Assembly: GCA_002257045.1 (NCBI GenBank)
Contig: NCHD01000017.1
Span: 1 to 64,000 of the forward strand
Source of the DNA: Hydrogenophilales bacterium 16-61-112
Lineage (GTDB): Bacteria > Pseudomonadota > Gammaproteobacteria > Burkholderiales > Thiobacillaceae
Length of the DNA: 64,000 bases
Direction of reading: 5' to 3'
How positions within the stretch are numbered: position 1 is the stretch's first letter; each line of letters begins with the position of its first letter. Positions 9,036 to 18,399 of this stretch are shown here, in pieces. The notes below the pieces were generated by a model. It was given only the letters and a program-made list of their open reading frames with translations, had not been told where the DNA came from and did no database searches. Position numbers and translations under genes: made by a program.

Positions 9036-10223
9036 TCAGGCATAGCAGCGCAAGCGCACCGAGAAATCCTTGAGCGACTGCACGCCGCTGTCTTCGGCGC
9101 GTTTGCACCAGGCTTGCAACTGCTCCAGCAACTGCTCGCGGCTGGCGGTGGAACGACTCCAGATTGCAGCCAGTTCCTGACGCATGCGATAAACCGTCTG
9201 CAGGCGCTCGCTCTTGCCCAGCAGCTTGTCCAAGTCGGCCTTGTCGGCTGCGGCAAGCTCACTCGGCTCTTTGTACAGCCATGCGCGGAAGCTATCGAGA
9301 TTCCAGTTTTGCGGCACATGCGATCCGGCCTTCAGCTTGGCGATTTCGGCCGCACTGTCGTCACGCACGCTTTTAACGAACCGCGTCATTACATCGTAAC
9401 GATGGGTGATGACCGCCTGCAGCGTATCCAGATCGCACAGGGGCTTGGCGGGCTGCCATTTCACGGTCGGCGCCACTTTGCGGACTGTGGCAAGGCCGAC
9501 ATAAGACATCAGCTTGATATACAGCCAGCCGATGTCAAACTCGTACCATTTGTTCGACAGACGCGCCGAGGTGCCGTAGGCATGGTGGTTGTTGTGCAGC
9601 TCTTCACCGCCGATCAGGATGCCCCACGGCAGGACATTGGTGCTGGCGTCTTCGCAAGCGAAATTACGGTAACCCCAGTAGTGGCCGATGCCGTTGATGA
9701 TGCCGGCAGCGGTAATCGGGGTCCACGCCATTTGCACCGCCCAGATGGTCAGGCCGATCGGTCCGAACAAGGCGATGTTGATGATCATCAACAGGGCAAC
9801 TCCCATGGCCGAGTGACGGCTGTAGACATTGCGCTCCATCCAGTCGTCAGGCGTGCCATGGCCGTACTTTTCCAGCGTGGCAGCCACCTTGGCTTCAGCG
9901 CGATACAGTTCGGAACCCTCCAGCAGAACCTTCCAGATGCCGCGCGTCTGCGGGCTGTGCGGATCTTCGACGGTTTCGCATTTGGCGTGGTGCTTGCGGT
10001 GAACGGCAACCCATTCCTTGGTTACCATGCCGGAGGTCAGCCATAGCCAGAAGCGGAAAAAATGACTGACGATGGGATGCAGGTCGACGGCCCTGTGGGC
10101 CTGTGAGCGATGCAGGAAAATGGTAATGGCTGCGATGGAGATATGGGTCAGCGCCAGGGTGATCAGTACATACTGCCACCACTGAAGGTTCCAACCCGGT
10201 AAAGCCAACAGGCTTGTGAGCAT
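9036..10223 (-). CDS. Membrane fatty acid desaturase (acyl-CoA/acyl-lipid delta-9 type)
   Basis: Inserts a double bond into saturated acyl chains with a di-iron centre in the inner membrane. The 395-residue protein has hydrophobic segments at about 15-37, 52-66, 139-160 and 160-180, and all three histidine boxes: HRSQAH at 38-43, HRKHH at 75-79 and HNNHH at 210-214. The C-terminal ~150 residues are hydrophilic and probably cytosolic. It is the last gene of a minus-strand run with an MscS channel, a FadL porin and an acyl-CoA synthetase, which suggests use of imported or recycled fatty acids. Confidence 0.9.
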   Translation of the reverse strand: MLTSLLALPGWNLQWWQYVLITLALTHISIAAITIFLHRSQAHRAVDLHPIVSHFFRFWLWLTSGMVTKEWVAVHRKHHAKCETVEDPHSPQTRGIWKVLLEGSELYRAEAKVAATLEKYGHGTPDDWMERNVYSRHSAMGVALLMIINIALFGPIGLTIWAVQMAWTPITAAGIINGIGHYWGYRNFACEDASTNVLPWGILIGGEELHNNHHAYGTSARLSNKWYEFDIGWLYIKLMSYVGLATVRKVAPTVKWQPAKPLCDLDTLQAVITHRYDVMTRFVKSVRDDSAAEIAKLKAGSHVPQNWNLDSFRAWLYKEPSELAAADKADLDKLLGKSERLQTVYRMRQELAAIWSRSTASREQLLEQLQAWCKRAEDSGVQSLKDFSVRLRCYA

Positions 10224-10282
10224 GGCTTGTGTTCCTAATAAGACAAATTAGTCCGGAATTATACGGATAATTTCCATGAAAA

Positions 10283-11584
10283 TCAATGGCCGTCTGTCGC
10301 AAGGCAGGCGATTTCCTTCAGGTGAACCACCCGCTGCGGGAAAGGGATTTCGATCCCGGCTGCCTTGAATCCGCGCCAGATCGCCCAGTTGATATCCGAC
10401 CGCAGGTTACCCTGTCCTTCGCTGGCGTCGCGGATCCACACGCTCAATTCCATTTGAATGCCATTGTCGGCAAACTCCCGCAGGAACACCCTGGGGCAAT
10501 TCTCCTCCTCGTCCTGAATCACGCGCGCATGGCCACGCGCAGCGTCCAGCATCAAGGACTGGGCCTGCTCCAGATCGGAGTCGTATGACACCTGAACCGG
10601 GATGCCGATCCGTACATTGGGCTTGGACAGCGAATGATTGATCACGGTCTGGGTGATCAGCGTTTCGTTCGGCACGATGGTTTCGGTGCCGTCCAGCGCT
10701 TTCAGCAAGGTGTAGCGCGTATTGATCTGGCTGACTTCGCCGTATTTGTTGTCGACCGTCACCAGGTCACCGATCCTCACCGAGCGGTCGAGCAAAATGA
10801 TGAAGCCGGAAATGTAGTTGCTGGCCACTTTTTGCAAGCCGAAGCCGATGCCCACGCCGATCGCGCCGCCCAGCACCGACAGCACGGTGAGGTCGATCCC
10901 CACTGCTGGCAAGGCAACCAGCACCGCCACGACCAGCAAAATGGTACGCGTGGCTTTCGCCAGCGCCATCCGCAGGGACAGATTCATCTCGGTGAGATTC
11001 ATGAGATGACGCTCGACCAGCCGCGCCGACGCCAGCGCCAGCAGCACGGCCAGGACGATCACGAACGCCGCCTGCACCAGCAGCCACAGCGAGAAACGAT
11101 GGCTGCCGGACTGAAACGACAGTACTTCCATGGCGGCATGGATGCGCGGCAGCAAGCCGGTGAGATGCAGCGCGAACGCGCCCCAGACCAGCCAGGCCAC
11201 CGTGCGCTCCCAGGTTTTCAGCGACTCGCGCGGCCCGAACACAAAGCGCAGGCCGTACACCACGCCGCGCACCAAAACCAGCGCAAGCAACAGGGGGACC
11301 GCCACATCCAGCAACGGCGTCGCGTGCAGGACCAGGTTTGCGACTTCGCGCCCGACCAGCACGGCCAGCAACATCAGCAGGGGAAAGCCGATGCGCTGCA
11401 TCCCTTCACGTCCAGTCGACTGGGCATACGCGGAAGCATCGAGCCATGAACGCAACGGCCGCCGCACAAGCCACGCCGCCAGCGCGCACAGCACCAGCAC
11501 GCCAATTTGCCACATCAGCCTGGCGTTCTGGCTGTCGGCGATCAGCCGGGTGATCAAATTGTCGAAGGGAACGGATTGCAGCAT
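10283..11584 (-). CDS. MscS-family mechanosensitive ion channel
   Basis: A 433-residue channel that would release solutes on hypo-osmotic shock. Four or five membrane helices fill the N-terminal 220 residues, followed by the pore-lining Gly/Ala helix (GAIGVGIGFGLQKVASNYISG) and the MscS beta domain (DRSVRIGDLVTVDNKYGEV...NETLITQTVINHS). Larger than E. coli MscS (286 aa), nearer YbdG or YnaI in size. Its ATG lies 2 nt after the stop of the FadL-like gene, so the two are co-transcribed. Confidence 0.92.
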   Translation of the reverse strand: MLQSVPFDNLITRLIADSQNARLMWQIGVLVLCALAAWLVRRPLRSWLDASAYAQSTGREGMQRIGFPLLMLLAVLVGREVANLVLHATPLLDVAVPLLLALVLVRGVVYGLRFVFGPRESLKTWERTVAWLVWGAFALHLTGLLPRIHAAMEVLSFQSGSHRFSLWLLVQAAFVIVLAVLLALASARLVERHLMNLTEMNLSLRMALAKATRTILLVVAVLVALPAVGIDLTVLSVLGGAIGVGIGFGLQKVASNYISGFIILLDRSVRIGDLVTVDNKYGEVSQINTRYTLLKALDGTETIVPNETLITQTVINHSLSKPNVRIGIPVQVSYDSDLEQAQSLMLDAARGHARVIQDEEENCPRVFLREFADNGIQMELSVWIRDASEGQGNLRSDINWAIWRGFKAAGIEIPFPQRVVHLKEIACLATDGH

Positions 11585-11586
11585 GG

Positions 11587-12786
11587 TCAGAAATTCAGGG
11601 TCAGCTGAGCAGACAGGATATCGACCGCGCTTTCGTACTCGCCACTTAACTTGACTGCCCCCTCGGAGATACGCGCATCGTCGATGAAGATATGCACGTA
11701 GCCAACATCGATGAGGCTTGTGGACGACAGGCGATATTGCGCGCCGAATGCGACCCAGGTGCGGTTCTCATCGGGAATGCGTGCGGTGCGGAAGGTTTCG
11801 TCATACGCCAGGCCGCCACGCAGGGTCAGCTTGTCGTCGAGATGGTAGTTGGCGCCCGCCGAATAACGATAGCTGTCACTCCAGTTTTCCTCCGTCACCC
11901 CAAGTGTCACACCGCCATTACGCACAATGCGCAGCTCCTTGAAATCACTCCAGCCGGTCCAGGTCACATCAACCAGCCAGTCCCAGCGCGCGTTCAGCTT
12001 GTGGAAAACGCTCAACGAAGCCGAGTCCGGTAACGTGACGTCGGCCGTCACGGGAATCACGGTAGATGATGCGTTGAACGTGAGATCGCCTTCCAGCGAC
12101 TGATCGATTTCGGAACGATAGGCAAGGCCAACGCGCGTGGCTGCGTTCACTTGCCACAAGGCGCCTAGATTGAAACCCCAGCCGTAATCATCGCCCTTCA
12201 CCGTGCCGATGCCGCTGGCTGTCGCAGTGGCGTTGCTGAGGGTCGCCTCGACATATTGCAGACTCAAGCCCGCACCGAGCGAGAACGCCTCGCTTAGTTT
12301 CCACGCGACAGCAGGATTGAGGTTGACCGTCTTCAGGTCGGACTCGATCGCCTGGGTGCTGCCGGCCCAAGTACTTTCGTATTCGGTTTTGAGGCCGAAG
12401 GGCGCATTCATGCCCACGCCCACATGAATAGACGGCGACACTCGATACGCAAGGTAAGCATTCGGCAAAAAAGCCAGACTGCCCGCATCCCCACCATCGC
12501 CACCGGTATTCACACCAGGAATAGAGACACCGTTGCCACCGGAAAATTCTGCCGATGAGTTGATCAAATGACCGGCCACGACCAACTGGCTATCCGGCAG
12601 CAGCGTCATCCCTGCCGGATTGAAGAAAATCGTGCTGGCATCCTGCGCGCTGGCGGCCTGGCCGGCGTAGGCATTGCCGAGGCCGCTGGCATTCTGCTCA
12701 ATCAGCGCGAACCCTGCTGCGTGCGCCACACTGCTGCAGCCTGCCAGTGCCAGGCCTAGCGCCTGGCGGTTGAACCGCGTTGTCAT
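11587..12786 (-). CDS. FadL/OmpP1/TodX-type outer membrane porin
   Basis: A 399-residue outer membrane beta-barrel that imports long-chain fatty acids or other hydrophobic substrates. A signal peptide ends at AHA-AGF near residue 24; the mature protein starts with the family's hatch sequence (AGFALIEQNASGLGNAYAG) and the NPAG motif (FFNPAGMT). It ends with the aromatic LTLNF typical of outer membrane proteins recognised by BAM. It sits between an acyl-CoA synthetase gene upstream and MscS downstream, as expected for uptake coupled to activation. Confidence 0.92.
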   Translation of the reverse strand: MTTRFNRQALGLALAGCSSVAHAAGFALIEQNASGLGNAYAGQAASAQDASTIFFNPAGMTLLPDSQLVVAGHLINSSAEFSGGNGVSIPGVNTGGDGGDAGSLAFLPNAYLAYRVSPSIHVGVGMNAPFGLKTEYESTWAGSTQAIESDLKTVNLNPAVAWKLSEAFSLGAGLSLQYVEATLSNATATASGIGTVKGDDYGWGFNLGALWQVNAATRVGLAYRSEIDQSLEGDLTFNASSTVIPVTADVTLPDSASLSVFHKLNARWDWLVDVTWTGWSDFKELRIVRNGGVTLGVTEENWSDSYRYSAGANYHLDDKLTLRGGLAYDETFRTARIPDENRTWVAFGAQYRLSSTSLIDVGYVHIFIDDARISEGAVKLSGEYESAVDILSAQLTLNF

Positions 12787-12811
12787 GTAAGTCTCCCTTG
12801 GTATGGTGAAA

Positions 12812-14584
12812 TCAGGCTCGGGCGAAATCAGCGTACAGGGCCTCGATGGCCGCGCGATAACGCTCGTAAATGAGATTACGCTTGATTTTAAGCGTGGGGG
12901 TCAACAAGCCGTTTTCGACCGTCCACAGCGTGAGTTCAGGATGCACGCGGCGTATCTGCGCGTAGCCTGGAAAATGCGTGAGGTGACTGACCATGCGCCG
13001 CATCAGGGCCTTGAGCACGCGCGGATCGGTCAGGATATCCGGCTGACCAGGGTCCACCCCCAGCTCTGCGGCAAACGCCTGCCAGTGTTCCGCGTTCAGC
13101 ACGGTCAAGGCGGCCAGATAGGGTTTGCCTTCGCCCACCAGCATCACCTGCTCGAACAGGGGGTCGAGCAATATGGCGGACTCCATCTCGGAGGGCGGTA
13201 CCTTCTCGCCATTGCTCAGGACGATGATGTCCTTGATCCGGCCGATGATGCTGTAGTGACCGATTGCATCGACGCTTGCCTTGTCGCCGCTGTGCAGCCA
13301 GCCGTCCGCATCGATGATGGCGTGCGTGGCGGTGTCGTCTTTCCAGTAGCCGCGCATCACGCAGCGGCTGCGCGTGAGCAGTTCGTCGTTGTCGCCGATC
13401 TTCACCTCGACTCCAGGCAGAGGCTGGCCGATGCTGGCCGGCACGTTGGACTCGGGTCGATTGACGCACACCACCGGGCTGGTCTCTGTCAGACCGTAAC
13501 CCTGATACAGCGGCACCCCGAGCCCGATGAACACGCGCGCGATCTCCGGCGTCAGCGCCGCGCCGCCGGACACCGCGACCGTGAGCCGGCCGCCCAGCTT
13601 GTCGATGACGGTGCGCGCCACCAGTCTGTCGAGCAGCGGCCACAGCAGCAGCTCGGGATGCCAGCCGGCGCGCCCCTGCGCGCGTTCGAAGCGCCGCCAG
13701 CCCACCTGCACCGCCAGATCGAACAGCCCGTACACCCGCTCGTAAATGCGTGGGACCGAAATCAGCGCCGTTGGCCGGATGTCCTGCAGATCCTTGGCCA
13801 GTTGCGCGATGGAACGCGCATAGGCGACCTCGGCTCCGAGCAGCATCGGCAGGTAATAACCGCCGGTGCGTTCCAGCGTGTGCGACAGGGGCAGGAAAGA
13901 CAGGAACACCGGCGCTGCGCCAAAGTCCGCACATTGCGAAGCCATGTAGGCATTCCACAGCATGTTCGCGTGCGTCAGCATCACGCCCTTGGGGCGTCCG
14001 GTGGTGCCGGAGGTATAAACAATGCTGGCCAGCTGGTCGGCCCCGATCTGGCGTTCAGGAACCACTGCACCGGACGCCGCCGCCAGCCAGTCAGCGGCCA
14101 CAACGGGATGCAGGTTCGAGTCGGCAGCGCCGTTTTCGGGCGCTGCCAGGCACACGATGCGCTGCAGGCTCGGCACCGATCCGGTCATTTCGGTAAGCGT
14201 CTTGTGCTGGAACCTGCCTTCGACCACCAGCAGCCTGGCCTCGGCATGATTGAGGATGTAGGCAGCGTTGTCCGGGCGGTCGTCCAGATACAGCGGTACG
14301 GTGACCAGACCGAGACCAAGCGCGGCCTGATCGAAAATCACCCATTCGACGCAGTTCTTCAGCATCAGCGCCACACGGTCACCGGGCGCCAGCCCTTCGT
14401 TTACCAGCGCGGCTTGCCAGCGCGCGATCTCGGCAGCAATCTGGGCCCAAGTGTAGGCGCTCCACGCGCCCGCCGCTGCGTCAAACTGGCGGTAGGCGAC
14501 CCGATCCGGCGTCGCCGCCACACGTGCGCGAAACAGGCCGCAAAGCGTGGCCAGGACGTCGGGGTGAGCAAGGGCTGCCGTCAT
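12812..14584 (-). CDS. Long-chain acyl-CoA synthetase (AMP-forming)
   Basis: Activates fatty acids to acyl-CoA via acyl-adenylate. The 590-residue ANL-superfamily enzyme has the phosphate-binding loop YTSGTTGRPKG at 190-200, the adenine motif GYGLTETSP and the hinge/adenylate segment SGDKASVDAIGHYSIIGRIKD. It resembles FadD15-type enzymes of bacteria. It is the first gene of the minus-strand fadD-like, fadL-like, mscS, desaturase series; the gap to the porin gene is 25 bp. Confidence 0.92.
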   Translation of the reverse strand: MTAALAHPDVLATLCGLFRARVAATPDRVAYRQFDAAAGAWSAYTWAQIAAEIARWQAALVNEGLAPGDRVALMLKNCVEWVIFDQAALGLGLVTVPLYLDDRPDNAAYILNHAEARLLVVEGRFQHKTLTEMTGSVPSLQRIVCLAAPENGAADSNLHPVVAADWLAAASGAVVPERQIGADQLASIVYTSGTTGRPKGVMLTHANMLWNAYMASQCADFGAAPVFLSFLPLSHTLERTGGYYLPMLLGAEVAYARSIAQLAKDLQDIRPTALISVPRIYERVYGLFDLAVQVGWRRFERAQGRAGWHPELLLWPLLDRLVARTVIDKLGGRLTVAVSGGAALTPEIARVFIGLGVPLYQGYGLTETSPVVCVNRPESNVPASIGQPLPGVEVKIGDNDELLTRSRCVMRGYWKDDTATHAIIDADGWLHSGDKASVDAIGHYSIIGRIKDIIVLSNGEKVPPSEMESAILLDPLFEQVMLVGEGKPYLAALTVLNAEHWQAFAAELGVDPGQPDILTDPRVLKALMRRMVSHLTHFPGYAQIRRVHPELTLWTVENGLLTPTLKIKRNLIYERYRAAIEALYADFARA

Positions 14585-14644
14585 CGAAGATCAAATCCGC
14601 TGGCAAAAGAACATGCGCATGGATAACCGCAAAGCCGGACTAGG

Positions 14645-15762
14645 TCAAACGGTCGTTTCGACCATTGCAGTCTTGACCATGACCGCGGCAAAAAATCCAT
14701 CGGTGCCATGCAGGGCGGGCGACAGTCTCAGCAGGGGGCCGGTGTCGAGGTCGATCTTGTTCTGCGCCAGTATTTCATTCACCGGCAGCAGCGTGAACCC
14801 GCCTTCCGCCAGCAGCGCGTCGACGATCGCTTCGTTCTCGTCCGGCAGCAGGCTGCAGGTGGCATACACCAGCCGCCCGCCGGGTTTCACCAGGCGGGCG
14901 GCTGCGCGCAGGATCGCGCCCTGCTTCTGCGTCAGTTCCGCCACGCTGTCGGGCGACTGGCGGAATTTCAGGTCGGGATTGCGGCGCAGCGTGCCCAGGC
15001 CCGAGCACGGCGCATCGACCAGCACGCGGTCGAGCTTGCCGGCCAGCCGCTTGACCCGCGTGTCGTTTTCAGACGCGATCAGCTGCGGCATCACGTTGGA
15101 CAGGCCCGAACGCGCCAGCCGCGGCTTCAGGTTGGCGAGCCGCTTTTCCGCTACGTCAAACGCATACAGGCGACCGGAAGACGCCATCATCGCGCCGATG
15201 GCGAGCGTCTTGCCGCCTGCGCCGGCGCAAAAATCGCACACCATTTCGCCGCGCCGCGCACCCAGCAGCAGGGCCAGCAGCTGGCTGCCGTCGTCCTGCA
15301 CTTCGAGGCTGCCGTCGACGAACAGCGGATGGCGGTTGATCGCCGGATGCTCCTTGAAACGGATGCCCCAGGGCGAATACGGGGCAATTGCAGGGCGCGG
15401 CCGAGCGCGAGGATATCGGCCTCGCTCATCGACGGCAGCAGCTTTTCGACTACCCACTCAGGCAGTTCGGCCACGTCGGCCAGCGGCATCTCATCGGTTT
15501 TGGCATTGCGGATGTGGGCGATCAGTTCGGGCTTGGCGAATTGCTCCAGGGTCGCGCCGCTCATGCCGCGCACCTTGATCAGCCAGGCGACGATCAGCGT
15601 GCGCGGATTGGCGGCGGGCACGACGACAGACGGTCGTGCGAACCGAGCTTTTTATGCTCGCGGAAAAACGCCGACAGCACCGCGTCGGCCGGGCGTTTGA
15701 AATCCAGCACCAGATCGAGCGCCTGAGTGGCAAGTTGCAGCAGGGGGGGAGTCAGTTCCATC
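14645..15762 (-). pseudogene. RsmB/NOP-family rRNA m5C methyltransferase, broken by two internal deletions
   Basis: The reading frame must be pieced from three frames. The natural start, ATG at 15762, opens a frame that runs to a Gly-Ser-His-Asp-Arg at about 15640, then shifts; a second frame covers the middle domain (to about 15390); a third frame carries the intact catalytic domain with SAM motif FCAGAGGKTLA, DAPCSGLGTLRRNPDLK and the TC nucleophile pair in YATCSLLPDENE. At each junction about 20-30 codons normally found in the family seem to be missing, and total length (~372 codons) is short of the usual ~420-430. The first junction coincides with a 7-bp inverted repeat at 15618-15639. 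Residual translation of the C-terminal part from 15457 is possible. Confidence 0.8.
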
Positions 15763-15847
15763 AGTGAGCGTCAGACCGGTTGGGGGCAGCAGGGGCATGT
15801 CCTGCAAAAAAGGGATCGCGGCTGCCCGATGGGCAGACCGCGTTGAT

Positions 15848-16276
15848 TCAAGGCAGCGTATCCCGGCTCTTGTGGGTGTCTTTGTAAGGGAAGCGCACAT
15901 GGCCATAACGAATCACCAGCACGGCTACCGCCAGCAACAGCATCGAGGCCGTCACGCCCAGCATGCGCCAGACATCGAGACTTTTCATATCCAGCACCAG
16001 ATACCGCGCCAGCGCCACGATCGCGATGTAGATGGGGAAACGCACCGGCAACTGGCCGGACTGGAAATACACCCCGACCATGGCAAAAATTTCGAGATAC
16101 AGGAACAGCAACAGCAGGTCGGCCAGCGTCACGGTGCCGGCCGCGATCATGGTCCTCACCTCGATCACCCCGGCTACTGCGGTCGCCAGCGTGATGACGA
16201 CAAGGCCAATGGTCTCGAACACGCCCAACGCACCGAGAGCCAGGCGGGAAATGGTGCGGTCTTTTGCAGGATTCAT
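15848..16276 (-). CDS. psiE: PsiE-family inner membrane protein
   Basis: A 142-residue protein with four predicted membrane helices, starting near residues 13-37, 46-68, 76-96 and 108-127. The central LLLLFLYLEIFAMVGVYFQSGQLPVRFPIYIAI region is characteristic of the phosphate-starvation-inducible PsiE family, whose biochemical role is unknown. It is the last gene of a minus-strand series htpX-terC-permease-psiE. I see no Pho box directly upstream. Confidence 0.85.
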   Translation of the reverse strand: MNPAKDRTISRLALGALGVFETIGLVVITLATAVAGVIEVRTMIAAGTVTLADLLLLFLYLEIFAMVGVYFQSGQLPVRFPIYIAIVALARYLVLDMKSLDVWRMLGVTASMLLLAVAVLVIRYGHVRFPYKDTHKSRDTLP

Positions 16277-16312
16277 GGCACCCCACCCGGGAAAACGAGG
16301 CGCAAGGATACC

Positions 16313-17368
16313 CTAGCCCACACGCTTGTGCACCAGCCACTCGCGCCAGATGGCGACCGATATGGCAAGCAGCGCCGGCCCCAGAAACAGGCCGATCAGG
16401 CCAAAAGCGTTAAGCCCACCCAGCACCCCGAGAAACACCAGCAGGAAAGGGATGCGGGTCGGCCCGCTGATGACCAGCGGACGGATCACGTTGTCGACCC
16501 AACTCACCACCAGCGCGCCCCACAGGAACAGGCCCACCGCGGCCTGGGTGTCGCCTTGCGCCAGCAGGCCGAGCGACAGACCGATCCACACCACGGGGCC
16601 GACGAAAGGAATCAGCGATACCAGCGCCGTGATCACGCCCCATAACGCCGGTGCGGTGATGCCTGCGGCCCAGTAGCCGAGTCCGGCGAGCACGCCTTGC
16701 GCCAAAGCGGTCAGGACGATGCCGAACACCACCGCTCGAACGGTGACGCCGACCGCCTGTATATAGCCCCGCGCCGACTCGCCCAGCCAGCGCGTAGCCA
16801 CCCGGCGAAACTGCCCCAGCAACTCGTCGCCGTGGCGATACAAAAAGAACAGGGCGAACACGGCAATGCCGAACTTGGCCGCATTGCGCCCCACCCCACC
16901 GGCCAGCATTTTCAGCGCCGTGGCATCGAGCAGGCCCAGCGTCGCCATCTGGATGCGCACCCATTCGGCATCGCCCTGCACGCGGTCATATTGCGCGATC
17001 AGCCAGTCGGCGGCGGGCCAGTTGCGCATGCTGTCGGGCAACGGCGGCAAGCCTGTGGCGGCAAGCTGCTTGAGAATGGCCGAGGCGGTCGCAACGTCGC
17101 TCACCACGGTAAACATGACCCACAGCAGCGGCACCAGCAAGGTCGCCGCCACGCCTAGTGTCATCAGCAGGGAAACGAGGTTTTCGTGCCCCGGCAAGCG
17201 GCGGTAGATGCGCTGATGCAGCGGCCAGGTCACATAGGCGAGAATGCCGGCCCACGCCAGCGAGGCAAAAAACGGCGACAGCACCCAGAGGGTGCTGCCG
17301 AAGATGAAAACCAGAAACGCAAACGCCGCAATGCGGCGTGCGAGGGGCGAATCAATGTTGCTCGGCAT
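16313..17368 (-). CDS. AI-2E family (PerM/YdiK-type) permease
   Basis: A polytopic membrane protein of 351 residues with paired N-terminal helices, a soluble segment near 95-140 and a cluster of C-terminal helices. The ALWGVITALVSLIPFVGPVVW and FLGVLGGLNAFGLIGLFLGPALLAI stretches are diagnostic of the family. Members have been linked to autoinducer-2 export, Na+/H+ antiport or unknown exports, so the substrate is open. The ATG at 17368 has a GAGG ribosome-binding site; an earlier in-frame ATG at 17401 is less likely. Confidence 0.88.
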   Translation of the reverse strand: MPSNIDSPLARRIAAFAFLVFIFGSTLWVLSPFFASLAWAGILAYVTWPLHQRIYRRLPGHENLVSLLMTLGVAATLLVPLLWVMFTVVSDVATASAILKQLAATGLPPLPDSMRNWPAADWLIAQYDRVQGDAEWVRIQMATLGLLDATALKMLAGGVGRNAAKFGIAVFALFFLYRHGDELLGQFRRVATRWLGESARGYIQAVGVTVRAVVFGIVLTALAQGVLAGLGYWAAGITAPALWGVITALVSLIPFVGPVVWIGLSLGLLAQGDTQAAVGLFLWGALVVSWVDNVIRPLVISGPTRIPFLLVFLGVLGGLNAFGLIGLFLGPALLAISVAIWREWLVHKRVG

Positions 17369-17404
17369 GGGTACCTCGTCGAGCCAACCGGCAGGCTGCA
17401 CGCC

Positions 17405-18373
17405 TCAGCGCGGCGCGGACGGTTTGCGCGTCACCCACAGGCTGGCAAACATGAAAGTCGCAATGATGAGGCCGACGATACCGAGCGACAACCCAATCGG
17501 AATTTTGTAGAAATCGACGATCAGCATCTTGGTACCGACAAACACGAGCACCAACGCCAGGCCATATTTGAGCAAATGGAAGCGTTCGGCCATGCCGGCC
17601 AGCATGAAATACATCGCGCGCAGGCCCAGGATGGCAAAAATGTTCGACGTGAACACGATGAAGGGATCGGTGGTGATGGCGAAAATCGCCGGGATCGAGT
17701 CGACCGCAAAGATCAGGTCAGACAGTTCGATCATGATCAGCACCAGGAACAGCGGCGTAAACACCCGCACGCCGTTCTCGATCACCCAGAACTTTTCGCC
17801 GCGATAGTCAGGCGTCAGCGGCAAGTGGCGCTTGAACCAGTTGAGCAGCGGATTCTTGCTCATGTCGGGCTCGGCCTCGGCTGCCATCAGCATCTTGATG
17901 CCGGTGATGACCAGGAAGGCGCCGAACAGATAGAGAATCCAGTGGAACTCCTGCACCAGCCACGCCCCGGCACCAATCACCACGGCCCGCATCACGATCG
18001 CGCCGATCACGCCATAAATCAGCACGCGCCGCTGGTATTCCGCCGGCACCGCAAAAAAACTGAAGATCATGAGGAAGACAAAGATATTGTCGACCGCAAG
18101 CGATTTCTCGATCAGGTAGCCGGTCAAAAACTCCATCGCCTTGACGTCGGCGATCTCGGCGCCGTATGCGCCTTTGAGGTGCCACCACAAGCCCAGATTG
18201 AACAGCATCGCCAGTCCGAACCACACGAACGACCAGGTTGCGGCCTCCTTGAAGCTGACCTTGTGCGCCTTGTTGCCGCCGACCAGGAACAGGTCGATGG
18301 CCAGCATCACCAGTACAAAAACAATGAACGCGCCCCACATCCAGGGCTCGCCGATATGCAGGGTCGCTTCCAT
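17405..18373 (-). CDS. TerC/Alx family membrane protein
   Basis: A 322-residue protein with about nine membrane helices and the TerC signature: acidic Asp in the helix following EKSLAVDNIFVFLMIF and in IELSDLIFAVDSIPAIFAIT. Family members are implicated in manganese export and metal loading of secreted proteins or in tellurite resistance. In E. coli alx is preceded by a yybP-ykoY manganese riboswitch; here only 26 bp separate it from htpX and no riboswitch fits. Confidence 0.93.
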   Translation of the reverse strand: MEATLHIGEPWMWGAFIVFVLVMLAIDLFLVGGNKAHKVSFKEAATWSFVWFGLAMLFNLGLWWHLKGAYGAEIADVKAMEFLTGYLIEKSLAVDNIFVFLMIFSFFAVPAEYQRRVLIYGVIGAIVMRAVVIGAGAWLVQEFHWILYLFGAFLVITGIKMLMAAEAEPDMSKNPLLNWFKRHLPLTPDYRGEKFWVIENGVRVFTPLFLVLIMIELSDLIFAVDSIPAIFAITTDPFIVFTSNIFAILGLRAMYFMLAGMAERFHLLKYGLALVLVFVGTKMLIVDFYKIPIGLSLGIVGLIIATFMFASLWVTRKPSAPR

Positions 18374-18399
18374 GTTTTTCTCTCAGCTCAGGTTAGGGT

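Noticed and set aside
12803-14626. 607-codon open frame antisense to the acyl-CoA synthetase
   Set aside because: High-GC coding DNA produces long open shadows. The product is Arg/His/Gln-rich without a fold or family, whereas the minus-strand frame has all ANL motifs.
18374-18399. yybP-ykoY manganese riboswitch before terC
   Set aside because: Only 26 bp lie between htpX and terC, far too short for the aptamer, and the sequence does not match.
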